In this document: piece by piece, positions 17,358 through 27,666 of the stretch
Layout of the letters: each line of letters opens with the position of its first letter
How positions within the stretch are numbered: position 1 is the first letter of the stretch
NCBI GenBank assembly: GCA_963824225.1
Contig: CAWGOF010000002.1
Coordinates: forward strand, 682,001 to 746,000
DNA from: CAWGOF01 sp963824225
GTDB taxonomy: Bacteria > Acidobacteriota > Polarisedimenticolia > Polarisedimenticolales > Polarisedimenticolaceae
Direction of reading: 5' to 3'
DNA length: 64,000 nt
The notes under the pieces: model-generated
Databases searched by the model: none
Told to the model about the DNA's origin: nothing
The model's input: only the letters and a program-made list of their open reading frames with translations
Made by a program: the position numbers and the translations under genes

Positions 17358-18200
17358 GTGAGCCGTCAGCAGCGCGTCGAGGTCCGCCGGAGCCTCGCTC
17401 GCCTCCTCGTTTCAACCGAGGGGTTCGACGCCGTCGAGGCCGGTCTGTGGATCGCCGCCGAGGAGTACCCGGACCTCGACGTGGACCGCGAGGCCGGCCG
17501 GATCCGGATCGTCGCGGCCGAGGCCGCGCGGCGCGCCGACGGGATCACGAACCCGTTCGCCCGCCTCGACGCCCTGCGCTCGCTCGTGTTCGACGAGCTG
17601 CAGTTTCGCGGGAACGAGCAGGAGTACAACGATCCGCGCAACAGCTTTCTCAACGAGGTGCTCGACCGGCGTCTGGGCAACCCGCTCAGCCTGTCGATGC
17701 TGTGGATCGAGGTCGCGCGCGCGGGCGGGTTCGAGGCTTGCGGTGTCGGGCTTCCGGGCCACTTCGTGTCCCGCGCCACGTTCGGCGGTCGCACGATGAT
17801 CGTCGACGCGTTCCACGGCGGAAGCGTGATCAGCGAGGACGATTGCCGCCAGCTCGTGGCCCGCACGACGGGCCGGCCGTCGCTGTTCCGGCGCGAGATG
17901 CTGCGGGGTACCGACGAGCGCGCGATGATCGCGCGCATGCTGCTCAACCTGAAGCACATCTACGTCAAGGCCGAGGACTACGAGCGGGCGCTGTCGATCG
18001 TCGAGCGGCTGCTCCTGCTCAACCCGACCGACGCCGGGGAGCTGCGGGACCGCGGGTTCCTGAACGCCCACCTCGGTCGGCCGGGGGCGGCGCTGACCGA
18101 CCTCGAGTGCTACCTCGAGCGCACCCCGCACGCGCGCGACGCCGAATCGGTGCGCGGCCGCGTAGCCTGGCTGCGCCGGCAGCTATCCGACTGCAACTGA
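17358..18200 (+). CDS. SirB1-like transglutaminase/TPR protein
   Basis: 280 residues. The conserved core is RLDALRSLVFDELQFRGN, then NSFLNEVLDRRLGNPLSLSM and GVGLPGHFVSRATFGGRTM with VDAFHGG, which is the transglutaminase-like SirB1 domain. It is followed by tetratricopeptide-type helices (NLKHIYVKAEDYERALSIVE and LLLNPTDAGELRDRG). The family lacks a proven activity and the usual catalytic Cys position holds Ser here. GTG 17358 is preferred over GTG 17343 because GGGGAG lies eight bases upstream. Cytoplasmic, no signal peptide. Confidence 0.75.
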   Translation: MSRQQRVEVRRSLARLLVSTEGFDAVEAGLWIAAEEYPDLDVDREAGRIRIVAAEAARRADGITNPFARLDALRSLVFDELQFRGNEQEYNDPRNSFLNEVLDRRLGNPLSLSMLWIEVARAGGFEACGVGLPGHFVSRATFGGRTMIVDAFHGGSVISEDDCRQLVARTTGRPSLFRREMLRGTDERAMIARMLLNLKHIYVKAEDYERALSIVERLLLLNPTDAGELRDRGFLNAHLGRPGAALTDLECYLERTPHARDAESVRGRVAWLRRQLSDCN

Positions 18201-18210
18201 CCCATCTGGT

Positions 18211-18240
18211 TTGAAAGGCGCTCCCGCCGTGGAGCATAAT
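18211..18240 (+). promoter_or_regulatory. Sigma-70 type promoter of korAB
   Basis: TTGAAA, 18 bp, CATAAT (five of six matches in each hexamer), about 32 bases before the korA ATG at 18272. One of the better promoters in the window. Confidence 0.6.
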
Positions 18241-18271
18241 GGTGCCCCACCCCTGCAGAGGCGGCGGCACG

Positions 18272-20130
<1,859 letters not shown>

Positions 20131-20134
<4 letters not shown>

Positions 20135-21144
20135 GCGTGCCACCGACCCTGACGAAGAAAGACCTCGCGTCGACCCAGGAGGTCCGCTGGTGCCCGGGCT
20201 GCGGGGACTACGCGATCCTCAGCGCGACGCAGCAGACGTTCGCCGAGCTCGGCGTGCCGAAGGAGAAGTTCGTCATCGTCTCGGGCATCGGCTGCTCCAG
20301 CCGGTTCCCGTACTACATGAACACGTTCGGATTCCACACGATCCACGGCCGCGCGCCGGCGGTGGCGACGGGGATCAAGGTCGCGAACCCGGACCTGTCG
20401 GTGTGGATCGTCACGGGCGACGGCGACGCGCTGTCGATCGGCGGCAACCACGTGATCCATCTGATGCGCCGGAACGTCGACGTGAAGGTCCTGCTGTTCG
20501 ACAACCGGATCTACGGGCTGACCAAGGGCCAGTACTCCCCGACGTCCGAGGTCGGCAAGCGCACCAAGTCGACACCGTTCGGCTCGATCGATCGGCCGTT
20601 CAATCCGGTCGCGCTGGCGCTCGGGGCGGGCGCGACGTTCGTCGCGCGGAGCATCGACGTGTACACACCGCACCTGCGCGAGACGCTGCGCGATGCGCAC
20701 GGGCACCACGGGACGGCATTCGTGCACCTGTTCCAGAACTGCAACATCTTCAACGACGGTGCGTTCGAGTCGATCCGCGAGAAGGGCCTGCGCGAGGACA
20801 ACCTGCTGCACCTGAAGCACGGGGAGCCACTGGTGTTCGGCAAGAGTGCCGACCGCGGCGTGCGGCTGCGCGGACCGTTCGACCCGGAGGTCGTGACGCT
20901 GGGGAACGGCGTCACGGAGAAGGACCTGCTCGTGCACGACGAGCGCGCCCCGATCGCCTACGCCACGATGCTCGCCGAGCTGCAGCCGCCCCACGGACCG
21001 ATGCCGATCGGTGTGCTGCGCCGGGTCACCGAGCCGTCGTTCGACGCGGAGATGCGGCGGCAGATCCTCGACGTCACGGCGGCGCGCGGCGCGGGCGACC
21101 TGACGCGCGCGATCCGCTCGGGCAACACGTGGGAGGTCAAGTAG
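20131..21144 (+). CDS. korB: 2-oxoglutarate:ferredoxin oxidoreductase, beta (TPP-binding) subunit
   Basis: 337 residues. Cys ligands for the iron-sulfur cluster appear in VRWCPGCGDYAIL, GIGCSSRFPYY and a late Cys in FQNCNIFNDGAF. The thiamine-diphosphate motif reads VTGDGDALSIGGNHVIHL followed by LLFDNRIYGLTKGQYSPTS. Its ATG overlaps the korA stop by four bases (ATGA), as expected for subunits made in equal amounts. Substrate assignment as 2-oxoglutarate rests on the KorA-like alpha subunit; another 2-oxoacid is possible. The 3' end overlaps the convergent acylase gene by eight bases. Confidence 0.93.
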
Positions 21145-22324
21145 CCCGCAGCCCGGGCGACGGGATCTCGACGCGCGGTGGCGGCGCGAGGTCGAACGGC
21201 CGGCGGCTGACCACGAGCTCGCCATCGGCCCAGCGCAGCTTTCGATAGCCGAACAGGTGGAACACCTCGAGCGGGAACGCGCGGGCCAGCCGCGTGTCGA
21301 CGACGAGCACGCCGCGCCGTCCGTGCGCTCGATGGACGCCCGGCAGGGCGCGGAGCAGCCCGGCGAGCCGCATGCGGCGCACGACGCGCGATACCCCGAG
21401 CCAGATCGGACGCACCTCGTGCGTCAAGAAGAACCCGTCCTCGCCCAGCCCCTGGTACAGCGGCAGCAGGATCCGCGCACGCCGCGGCGCGAGCACGAGC
21501 CCGTAATGGTCGCGCGCCAGGAGCTGGCCCTTGAGCACGGGCTGGAAGTTGACGAACCCTGGCTCCATGAGGAAATGGTCACCCTCGTCGATCGCGTGGC
21601 GGTAGCTGACCTCGACGACCGGGGGCACGCCCTGGCTCGCCGCGCGGAGCAGCGCCCGGTGGCGCTGCGCGTCGGGCGCCGCGCGCTCGGGGATCAGCCG
21701 CGCGGCGACGAGCGCGAGCCACAGCACGGCCTCGAGACGATCGATCGATTCGGGCGCGTCGTGCTGGCCGGCCTCGATCCCCAGCGTGACGAAGCCGCGC
21801 TCGCTCATGAACTCGAGCACCGAGCCGTCGATCTGCTCCTCGAGGCCGAGGATCAGCGGCAGGGGGAGCGCGCGGGCGAACGAGCGGTTGCGCAGCGTGT
21901 CGCCGACCGTCACGAACGGCGGACCGGGAGCCGAGCTCGTGTGCATGTCGACGAAGTACAGCGGGCCCTGCGCGCGCTCGACGACCTCGCCGATCGCGCT
22001 CAGGAGCTCGCGCTGCTCGCGCGCCTCGACCGGACCTTCGCCGCGCACCGCGCAGGCCTGGGCCACGCGCTCCTCGGTCCACGCCCGGTTGAGGTCGGCA
22101 TCGACGTAGCGCACGCGCCGCGCGAGGGCCGTACGGTTGCCGGTGAGGAACACGATCTCGCCGCACACGTCGGCGGCGCAGCGCGCCAGGCCACCGAGAA
22201 CGCGCTCGGCCGCACGGACCCCGGCCGGCTCGTTGCCATGGACCGCGGCGAGGACGAGGATGGTCGGACCCGGCGCCGAGCCGGCGCATCGGCCGAGTAG
22301 TCGCGGCGTTGGAGACTGCGTCAT
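21137..22324 (-). CDS. Succinylglutamate desuccinylase/aspartoacylase family (M14-type) zinc hydrolase
   Basis: 395 residues. Zn-binding His and Glu are in LAAVHGNEPAGVRAAER, the third His in LYFVDMHTSSAPGPPF. RYVDADLNRAW gives the substrate Arg/Asn region, and GFVTLGIEAGQHDAPESIDR holds the catalytic Glu. The C-terminal 150 residues (YRHAIDEGDHFLMEPGFVNF) form the extra beta domain seen in longer family members. It should remove an acyl group from an amino acid or similar amide; the substrate is unknown. Start ATG 22324 has no clear Shine-Dalgarno. Confidence 0.83.
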   Translation of the reverse strand: MTQSPTPRLLGRCAGSAPGPTILVLAAVHGNEPAGVRAAERVLGGLARCAADVCGEIVFLTGNRTALARRVRYVDADLNRAWTEERVAQACAVRGEGPVEAREQRELLSAIGEVVERAQGPLYFVDMHTSSAPGPPFVTVGDTLRNRSFARALPLPLILGLEEQIDGSVLEFMSERGFVTLGIEAGQHDAPESIDRLEAVLWLALVAARLIPERAAPDAQRHRALLRAASQGVPPVVEVSYRHAIDEGDHFLMEPGFVNFQPVLKGQLLARDHYGLVLAPRRARILLPLYQGLGEDGFFLTHEVRPIWLGVSRVVRRMRLAGLLRALPGVHRAHGRRGVLVVDTRLARAFPLEVFHLFGYRKLRWADGELVVSRRPFDLAPPPRVEIPSPGLRAT

Positions 22325-22442
22325 CGAGCTCAGCCGCCTGGATCGTCGGTGGCTTCGGACCCCGCGACCGAATATCGTCGCCCGCAGGCGCGGGCGCCAG
22401 CATCGTAGGCAAGCGCCGCGGCGGCGGTCAAGAGACCGGCGG

Positions 22443-23285
22443 TCAAGGGACGGCGGCGAGCAAGGTCCACAGATCGGCGTCGAGGGCGAAGTGCAGGTGG
22501 GCGAAGCGGCCGCCCGCGGCGAGCCGCTCGACCCGCTCGGCGAGCACGGCCCCCATCGCCGGAACGGCCCATGGGAACGCGGCGACCGCGGCGAGAGACG
22601 CGGCCCCGGCGAGCGGCGCCGGCTCCTCGATCCACGTCCGCTCGGCCTGCAGCACGCGCAACACGCGGCCGAGGGGGAACGAGCCGCGGCGAGCGTGGGC
22701 TTCGATCCGCTCGGCGTTGTCGAACGGCACGGCCAGAACGAGCCAGCCGCCGCCGTCGGGCACCAGGACGCCGAAGTCGTCGCCCAGGCTCTCCGCCGGC
22801 CGACTGCGGACCACGGCGGTCGATTTGCCGGCGCGGGACGGACCGGCGAGGAGGAACGCCCGGCCGGCCACGAGCACGCCCGCGGCGTGGAGCGCGAGGC
22901 CGCCCGCATCGAGCGCGAGACACGCGGTGACGAACCGGACCCCGTTCTCGACGCGGCGCTCGGCGGGCTCCGGCGCCTCGGGCGCCAGGTCGAGGTCCCA
23001 CCGTCGGGGTCGATCCGCACGCTCGGTCAGCGTGAAGCCGTAGGACGTGATCCCCCGGCGGTCGCCGGGCAAGGGCTCGATCCGGTACCGCTCGGCCGGG
23101 CGAGGGGCCGGGAGCAGCGCGACACCGTCGCTCGACCCGATCTCGACCGTCGCCGATGGCTCGCCCGCGGACGGTGCGAGGAACGGTCCCCACCGGTGCT
23201 CGAGCCGCGCGGCGAGCTCGGCGTCGAGCCCGTCGAGCTGCAGGCGGAACGGGCCGATCGTCAGCATGCGGGACGTCCGCGCCAT
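22443..23285 (-). CDS. HprK-like P-loop kinase domain protein
   Basis: 280 residues. A degenerate N-terminal half is followed by LHAAGVLVAGRAFLLAG and the P-loop GPSRAGKSTAVV. A Walker-B-like acidic strand LGDDFGVLVPDG follows. This is the layout of HPr Ser kinase-related proteins that lack the HPr system. Such proteins often accompany PqqD-like and asparagine-synthetase-like genes in peptide-modification clusters, but none is adjacent here. Start ATG 23285 follows GGAGGG by four bases. It shares a bidirectional -10 region with the glutamate-cysteine ligase gene. Confidence 0.7.
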   Translation of the reverse strand: MARTSRMLTIGPFRLQLDGLDAELAARLEHRWGPFLAPSAGEPSATVEIGSSDGVALLPAPRPAERYRIEPLPGDRRGITSYGFTLTERADRPRRWDLDLAPEAPEPAERRVENGVRFVTACLALDAGGLALHAAGVLVAGRAFLLAGPSRAGKSTAVVRSRPAESLGDDFGVLVPDGGGWLVLAVPFDNAERIEAHARRGSFPLGRVLRVLQAERTWIEEPAPLAGAASLAAVAAFPWAVPAMGAVLAERVERLAAGGRFAHLHFALDADLWTLLAAVP

Positions 23286-23305
23286 GGACCCTCCGCGCGC
23301 AACAC

Positions 23306-23313
23306 TACAATAC
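23306..23313. promoter_or_regulatory. Overlapping divergent -10 elements
   Basis: The eight bases TACAATAC read TACAAT on the plus strand (toward the ligase gene) and, two bases over, TATTGT on the minus strand (toward the HprK-like gene). Each lies about 21 bases from a start codon with a GGAGG site. Only 47 bp separates the two genes, so the promoters must be mutually exclusive if both are real. Confidence 0.45.
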
Positions 23314-23332
23314 GGCCCGCCTGGAGGTGGGC

Positions 23333-24607
23333 GTGCGAATCGGCGACACGGTCCGTCTGACGCGAGACGAGCTACGGGGCTACTTCCTGCGCGCGCAGAC
23401 TCCGCGAGCGGACTGGCGCGTCGGGATGGAGATCGAGAAGATGGGCCGCGATTCGGCCACCGGGGACGCGCTGCCCTACGATGGTGCGGGTCCGAGCGTC
23501 CTGCGCGTGCTCGATTGCCTCGAGCTTCGCCGCGGCGGCTCGCCGATCTGGGAAGGCGAGCACCGCATCGGCATCAACGGCGAGTGGGGCACCATCTCGC
23601 TCGAGCCCGGCGGACAGGTCGAATGGTCGTCGCGACCGCTCGAGTCGCTCGACGGCCTGGCCGACGAGCTACACGCGCACCTGACGGCACTCGAGGTGTG
23701 CGGCGCCGCGGCCGGCGTGCGCTGGCTCGCGTTCGGCGTCGACCCGGAGCTGCCGGTGTCCCGCGTGCCCTGGATGCCCAAGGCGCGGTACGGGATCATG
23801 CGCCCGTATCTCTCCGCGCGCGGGCGACTGGCCGAGCGCATGATGGCCCAGACCGCGAGCATCCACTGCTCGTTCGACTACGCGAGCGCCGAGGACTTCC
23901 GGCGGAAGTTCAAGGCCGCCACGGTGCTCGATCCGATCGCCGTCGCGCTGTTCGCCAACTCGCGCAACGCGGATGGCCGGCCGACCGGCCAGGCCAGCTT
24001 CCGCCAGGCGATCTGGCGCGAGACCGATCCCGCGCGCTGCGGGATGCCGAAGGAGATGTTCGGCGCCGACTTCACGCTCGACGCCTGGCTCGACCAGGTG
24101 CTTCGCGTGCCGACGATGCTCCTGCACCGCGGGCGCGGGCTGGTGCCGGCGGGCGGCGTCCCGTTCGGCGAGCTGCTCGGCCGGACCGGCTGCAGCGCGG
24201 CGCAGCTCGCGGATTTCGAGACGCACCTGTCGACGATCTTCACCGAGGTCCGGGCGTACACGTACATCGAGGTGCGCGGCGCGGACCTGCAGCCCGACGA
24301 TCTCGCGTTCGCCGTGCCCGCGCTGTGGACCGGCATCCTGTACCACGACCCGGCGCTCGACGCCGCGCTCGACCTCGGACGGAGCGTGGCGCAACACGAA
24401 TCGTGGTCTCAGGCGCTCGACTCGGCGGCGCACGCGGGTCTCGACGGAAGCTTCGGCGAGCGGTCGATGAAAGAGGTGGCACAAGAGCTCCTGGCCATCG
24501 CCAAGTCGGGCATCGAAAGCGGTGCCGCGTGCGCCGGGTCCGGTCGTTCCGCGCTCGCGGCGCTCGATCGGCTGGCCGAGCATCGTGGGCTCTCTCGGTC
24601 CGCATAG
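23333..24607 (+). CDS. gshA: Glutamate-cysteine ligase, GCS2/plant type
   Basis: 424 residues. DWRVGMEIEKMGRD holds the catalytic Glu. YDGAGPSVLRVLDCLE, INGEWGTISLEPGGQVEWSS (glutamate-binding, repeated Glu) and KARYGIMRPYLSARG follow, with MAQTASIHCSFDYASAEDF and YTYIEVRGADLQPDDL. These are the conserved blocks of the GCS2 family, which joins glutamate and cysteine in glutathione-type thiol synthesis. A role with another amino acid (EgtA-like) is possible. GTG 23333 is preferred to GTG 23327 because it is five bases from GGAGG. No glutathione synthetase is in the window. Confidence 0.85.
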   Translation: MRIGDTVRLTRDELRGYFLRAQTPRADWRVGMEIEKMGRDSATGDALPYDGAGPSVLRVLDCLELRRGGSPIWEGEHRIGINGEWGTISLEPGGQVEWSSRPLESLDGLADELHAHLTALEVCGAAAGVRWLAFGVDPELPVSRVPWMPKARYGIMRPYLSARGRLAERMMAQTASIHCSFDYASAEDFRRKFKAATVLDPIAVALFANSRNADGRPTGQASFRQAIWRETDPARCGMPKEMFGADFTLDAWLDQVLRVPTMLLHRGRGLVPAGGVPFGELLGRTGCSAAQLADFETHLSTIFTEVRAYTYIEVRGADLQPDDLAFAVPALWTGILYHDPALDAALDLGRSVAQHESWSQALDSAAHAGLDGSFGERSMKEVAQELLAIAKSGIESGAACAGSGRSALAALDRLAEHRGLSRSA

Positions 24608-24623
24608 CTCCGGCCCGATGCCG

Positions 24624-24629
24624 TACAAT
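24624..24629 (+). promoter_or_regulatory. -10 element of the M20 peptidase gene
   Basis: TACAAT, 23 bases before the ATG, followed by a strong AGGAGG. No good -35. The ligase gene ends at 24607, so the peptidase can be transcribed separately. Confidence 0.4.
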
Positions 24630-24652
24630 CCCGGCTTTCAGGAGGAGCCTCC

Positions 24653-26056
24653 ATGTCCGCGCTCGGCACGTATCTCTCGGAGCATCGCGAGCAGCATCTG
24701 TCCGAGCTGAAGGACGTCCTCGCGATCCCGTCGGTCAGCACCGATCCGGCGCGCGCCGCCGACGTCAAGCGGGCGGCCCAGTGGATGCACGCTCGGCTCG
24801 AGCGTGCGGGCTGCACGCGCGTCGTCACCGAGCCGACCTCGTTCCACCCGATCGTGTACGGCGAGTGGCTCGGCGCACCCGGCCGCCCGACGATCCTCGT
24901 CTACGGCCACTTCGACGTCCAGCCGGTCGACCCGATCGCGCTGTGGCACTCGCCGCCGTTCGAGCCGACGGTGCGCGACGGCCGGATCTACGCCCGCGGA
25001 AGCTCGGACGACAAGGGCCAATTGATCACGCATGTCTTGGCGCTCGAGGCGCACCTGCGCACCTCCGGCACCTGCCCGGTCAACGTCAAGTTCCTGCTCG
25101 AGGGCGAGGAGGAGGTCGGCTCGGAGAGCGTCGAGGCGTACCTCGCGAGCCACACGCGGGAGCTCGCCTGCGACACGGTCGTCATCTCGGACACGCAGAT
25201 GTTCAGCAAGAAGCTACCGTCGATCGTCTACGGCCTGCGCGGCCTGACGTACCTCGAGGTCGCCGTACGCGGCTCGGACAGCGACCTGCACTCGGGGAGC
25301 TTCGGCGGCGCCGTGATCAACCCGGCGAACGCCCTCGTCGGCATGCTGGCCAAGCTCAAGGACGCCAAGGGCAAGGTCACGATCCCCGGGTTCTACGACC
25401 GCGTGCGCAAGCTCACCGCGGCCGAGCGGCGCGCGTTCCGCAAGCTCCCGCACTCGGACCGCGTGCTCAAGCGGTCGATCGGCGCGCCCGATCTCTTCGG
25501 CGAAGCGGGCTTCAGCGCGCTCGAGCGCATGTGGGCCCGGCCGTCGCTCGACATCAACGGCATCTGGGCCGGGTTCACGGGCCATGGGGCCAAGACGGTG
25601 ATCCCGGCCGAGGCGCGGGCCAAGGTTTCGATGCGCCTCGTGCCCGACCAGACCTCGTCCGAGATCGCCCGCAAGGCCACGGCGTATCTCAAGAAGATCG
25701 CGCCCAAGGCGGTCAAGGTCACCGTCGAGGAGCTGCACGGCGGACCGGCGTGGGTCGCGCCGACCGACCACCCTGCGCTCGCCGCTGGCGGCCGGGCGAT
25801 GCAGCGTGCCTTCGGCAAGGCACCGGTGTTCGTGCGCGAGGGCGGCTCGATCCCGATCGTGGCGTCGTTCGAGCGCAAGCTCGGCGTGCCGGCGGTGCTC
25901 ATGGGCTTCGGGCTCCACGACGACAACTTGCACGCGCCGAACGAGAAGCTCGACCTGGACCAGTTCTATCGCGGCATCGAGGCCGCGGCGTATCTGATGG
26001 AAGAGCTCGGGCGGGCCGAGGGCAAGAACGGCGGGCGGAGGCGCCCTAGAGCGTGA
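24653..26056 (+). CDS. M20 family metallopeptidase (dipeptidase-like)
   Basis: 467 residues. The first Zn ligand His is in LVYGHFDVQPVDP, the bridging Asp in YARGSSDDKGQL, the catalytic Glu pair in FLLEGEEEVGSESV and the last His in DNLHAPNEKLDL. The bacterial exopeptidase dimerisation domain lies between 200 and 380 (SDLHSGSFGGAVINPANAL). No signal peptide, so a cytoplasmic dipeptidase/carboxypeptidase. Being downstream of glutamate-cysteine ligase it might act on gamma-glutamyl or Cys-Gly peptides, but that is only inference from position. ATG 24653 follows AGGAGGAGCC. Confidence 0.88.
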   Translation: MSALGTYLSEHREQHLSELKDVLAIPSVSTDPARAADVKRAAQWMHARLERAGCTRVVTEPTSFHPIVYGEWLGAPGRPTILVYGHFDVQPVDPIALWHSPPFEPTVRDGRIYARGSSDDKGQLITHVLALEAHLRTSGTCPVNVKFLLEGEEEVGSESVEAYLASHTRELACDTVVISDTQMFSKKLPSIVYGLRGLTYLEVAVRGSDSDLHSGSFGGAVINPANALVGMLAKLKDAKGKVTIPGFYDRVRKLTAAERRAFRKLPHSDRVLKRSIGAPDLFGEAGFSALERMWARPSLDINGIWAGFTGHGAKTVIPAEARAKVSMRLVPDQTSSEIARKATAYLKKIAPKAVKVTVEELHGGPAWVAPTDHPALAAGGRAMQRAFGKAPVFVREGGSIPIVASFERKLGVPAVLMGFGLHDDNLHAPNEKLDLDQFYRGIEAAAYLMEELGRAEGKNGGRRRPRA

Positions 26057-26141
26057 ACGGCGCGCCGGGCCGGCCGACCGCGCCAATTGTCATCCCGCGT
26101 TCAGCCCGACAGAAGTAGACCGACGGAGGTGATCCCCTCGC

Positions 26142-26960
26142 ATGAGAGCGACACGGTTCTTCCGGATTCTGTGGCGTGCGAATGCCGTCATCGTCTTCGC
26201 GGTAGGCGTCCTCTCAGTTTTTGCACTGTCGTACGTCGCGATCGAGATAGCAAGAGACGTCACGCGAGCACGCCAAACCGGCCGCGTGGTCAATCTCGCA
26301 GATCAACAGGTCGATCGAGCCAATTTCGAGATTGGCCACTTTCAAGAAGTCGCGGGGGCTGACGTTTTTCGTGCCCCTCTTCTGAGCGAGCAGGAGTACG
26401 CATTCGCGTATGGCTCGAAGTCCGCGAGCGCTACGCGGAACTTCTTGTTCTACGACCCAAACAGCCGGCAGGTGCAGTGGCTCGTGGACAGCAACGACTG
26501 GCTGATCACGGAAGAGGACGCGCTCGTCGAGCCGCACGGCACGGAACGAAACCGACCAGTTCTGGCCTTTCTCTACCAGCTCGTGGACAAGGATACGAAC
26601 GATGATCGCAAGCTGACGGCCAATGACCTGTCGTCCATAGCCCTGTCGAATCCGAAGGGTGGTGCCTTCACGGTGGTCAAACGTGCTGTCGATAAAGTAC
26701 TCGGACACGCGGTAATGTCACCCTCCTCGGTCGCAGTGTTCTACGCGGCCTCGGGAGAGCTTCGTTTCCTTGAGGTCTCTTTGACGACCTTCGACGTGAC
26801 ACATGACGCGCGGATCTCGGGCCTTCCGAGCCCGAAGGAGGCGACGACAACATCGGGCGCGGGCGAGCCGCGGTCCAACAACCGTTCGAACCCAACCGTC
26901 GGTCCCGTCACGGCCGTTGCAACGGACGGAACGGCCGCGCCGGACCCTCGCGCGGGCTAG
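26142..26960 (+). CDS. Membrane-anchored protein of unknown function with an EF-hand-like loop
   Basis: 272 residues. One N-terminal membrane helix (NAVIVFAVGVLSVFALSYVA) and an outside domain. It contains FLFYDPNSRQVQWL and a calcium-loop-like DKDTNDDRKLTANDL (D-x-D-x-N-D-x-x, then acidic), followed by a probable beta-strand tail and a Ser/Pro/Thr-rich end. A similar phrase, fuller D-x-D-x-N-G-D, occurs in uncharacterised proteobacterial membrane proteins. The start ATG has GGAGGTGAT upstream, one of the best ribosome sites in the window. Base use is clearly less G+C-rich than its neighbours (58% in 26161-26220 against 75% in 25561-25620, counted by eye), which suggests later arrival. Confidence 0.6.
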   Translation: MRATRFFRILWRANAVIVFAVGVLSVFALSYVAIEIARDVTRARQTGRVVNLADQQVDRANFEIGHFQEVAGADVFRAPLLSEQEYAFAYGSKSASATRNFLFYDPNSRQVQWLVDSNDWLITEEDALVEPHGTERNRPVLAFLYQLVDKDTNDDRKLTANDLSSIALSNPKGGAFTVVKRAVDKVLGHAVMSPSSVAVFYAASGELRFLEVSLTTFDVTHDARISGLPSPKEATTTSGAGEPRSNNRSNPTVGPVTAVATDGTAAPDPRAG

Positions 26961-27030
26961 CCGTGCATTTGGGATCACTGACAGAATGAACTTGATGCGG
27001 CGGGGGCACCTGAGTAGGCAGGAAGGCTCG

Positions 27031-27624
27031 ATGCGGTGTGCAAGATTCGGACTCTGCCTGGTGCTGCTTTTCCCGCTTGCCGGATGCGGAATCACTGCGA
27101 TTCGGCCCTTCGGATCCACGTCTGCGGCGGCGCTGTGGGATTCAGATCTGAATGCTCTCACTGTTCACGTCGTCGGGGAACACCCGGGTGACGTCCAATT
27201 CGCGGCCGAGTTGCTGCGTAGAAGTGGTGTGTTTCGTAGCGTGACGGTCGGCGAGCATTCGGACAGCGACCTCGCAGTGACGATCAAGAGCAGTACTGAC
27301 TCGATCAGGTGTGGCACGCCGCAGATGTGGACTTGGTTCACGCTCGGGCTCGTGCCGACGGGGAATGTCCACTACTCTCAATTGGAACTAGAGTTCTCAG
27401 CGAGGGGCTCGTCGACCCCGCTGACCATCAATTCCGCTTTCAGCGCCGAGACTCGGCATGGACTCTGGGCTCTTCCGCTTCGCGCGAGCCGACGCTGGGT
27501 TAAGCCGAATTGGGAGGAGGATCCGGCGAACTTGGCAGCCAAGCTGCGCGAAGACCTCTGGAGCCATGAGTCTGAAATCCTGGAGTTGCATGCTGCCACA
27601 GCGCGCCCTGCGTCGTCCGGGTGA
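27031..27624 (+). CDS. Lipoprotein of unknown function
   Basis: 197 residues. Signal peptide with a clean lipobox, LVLLFPLAGCGITAIRP. The mature part has VHVVGEHPGDVQFAAELLRR and SGVFRSVTVGEHSDSDLAVT, reminiscent of outer-membrane-associated lipoproteins of the LptE or YajI style, plus a hydrophobic WTWFTLGLVPTGNVHYSQLE. No family recognised with confidence. ATG 27031 is chosen over ATG 26986 because GGAAGG lies four bases upstream and the signal peptide then starts at residue 1. Forms the second lower-G+C patch with the previous gene. Confidence 0.6.
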   Translation: MRCARFGLCLVLLFPLAGCGITAIRPFGSTSAAALWDSDLNALTVHVVGEHPGDVQFAAELLRRSGVFRSVTVGEHSDSDLAVTIKSSTDSIRCGTPQMWTWFTLGLVPTGNVHYSQLELEFSARGSSTPLTINSAFSAETRHGLWALPLRASRRWVKPNWEEDPANLAAKLREDLWSHESEILELHAATARPASSG

Positions 27625-27666
27625 GCTACCCGGGCGGCTGGCAGCTCGTACACGACGCCCGAGGCG

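Noticed and set aside
23047..26049. A 1,000-codon plus-strand frame
   Set aside because: It is the second frame of gshA and the M20 peptidase, Arg/Ala-rich and without motifs.
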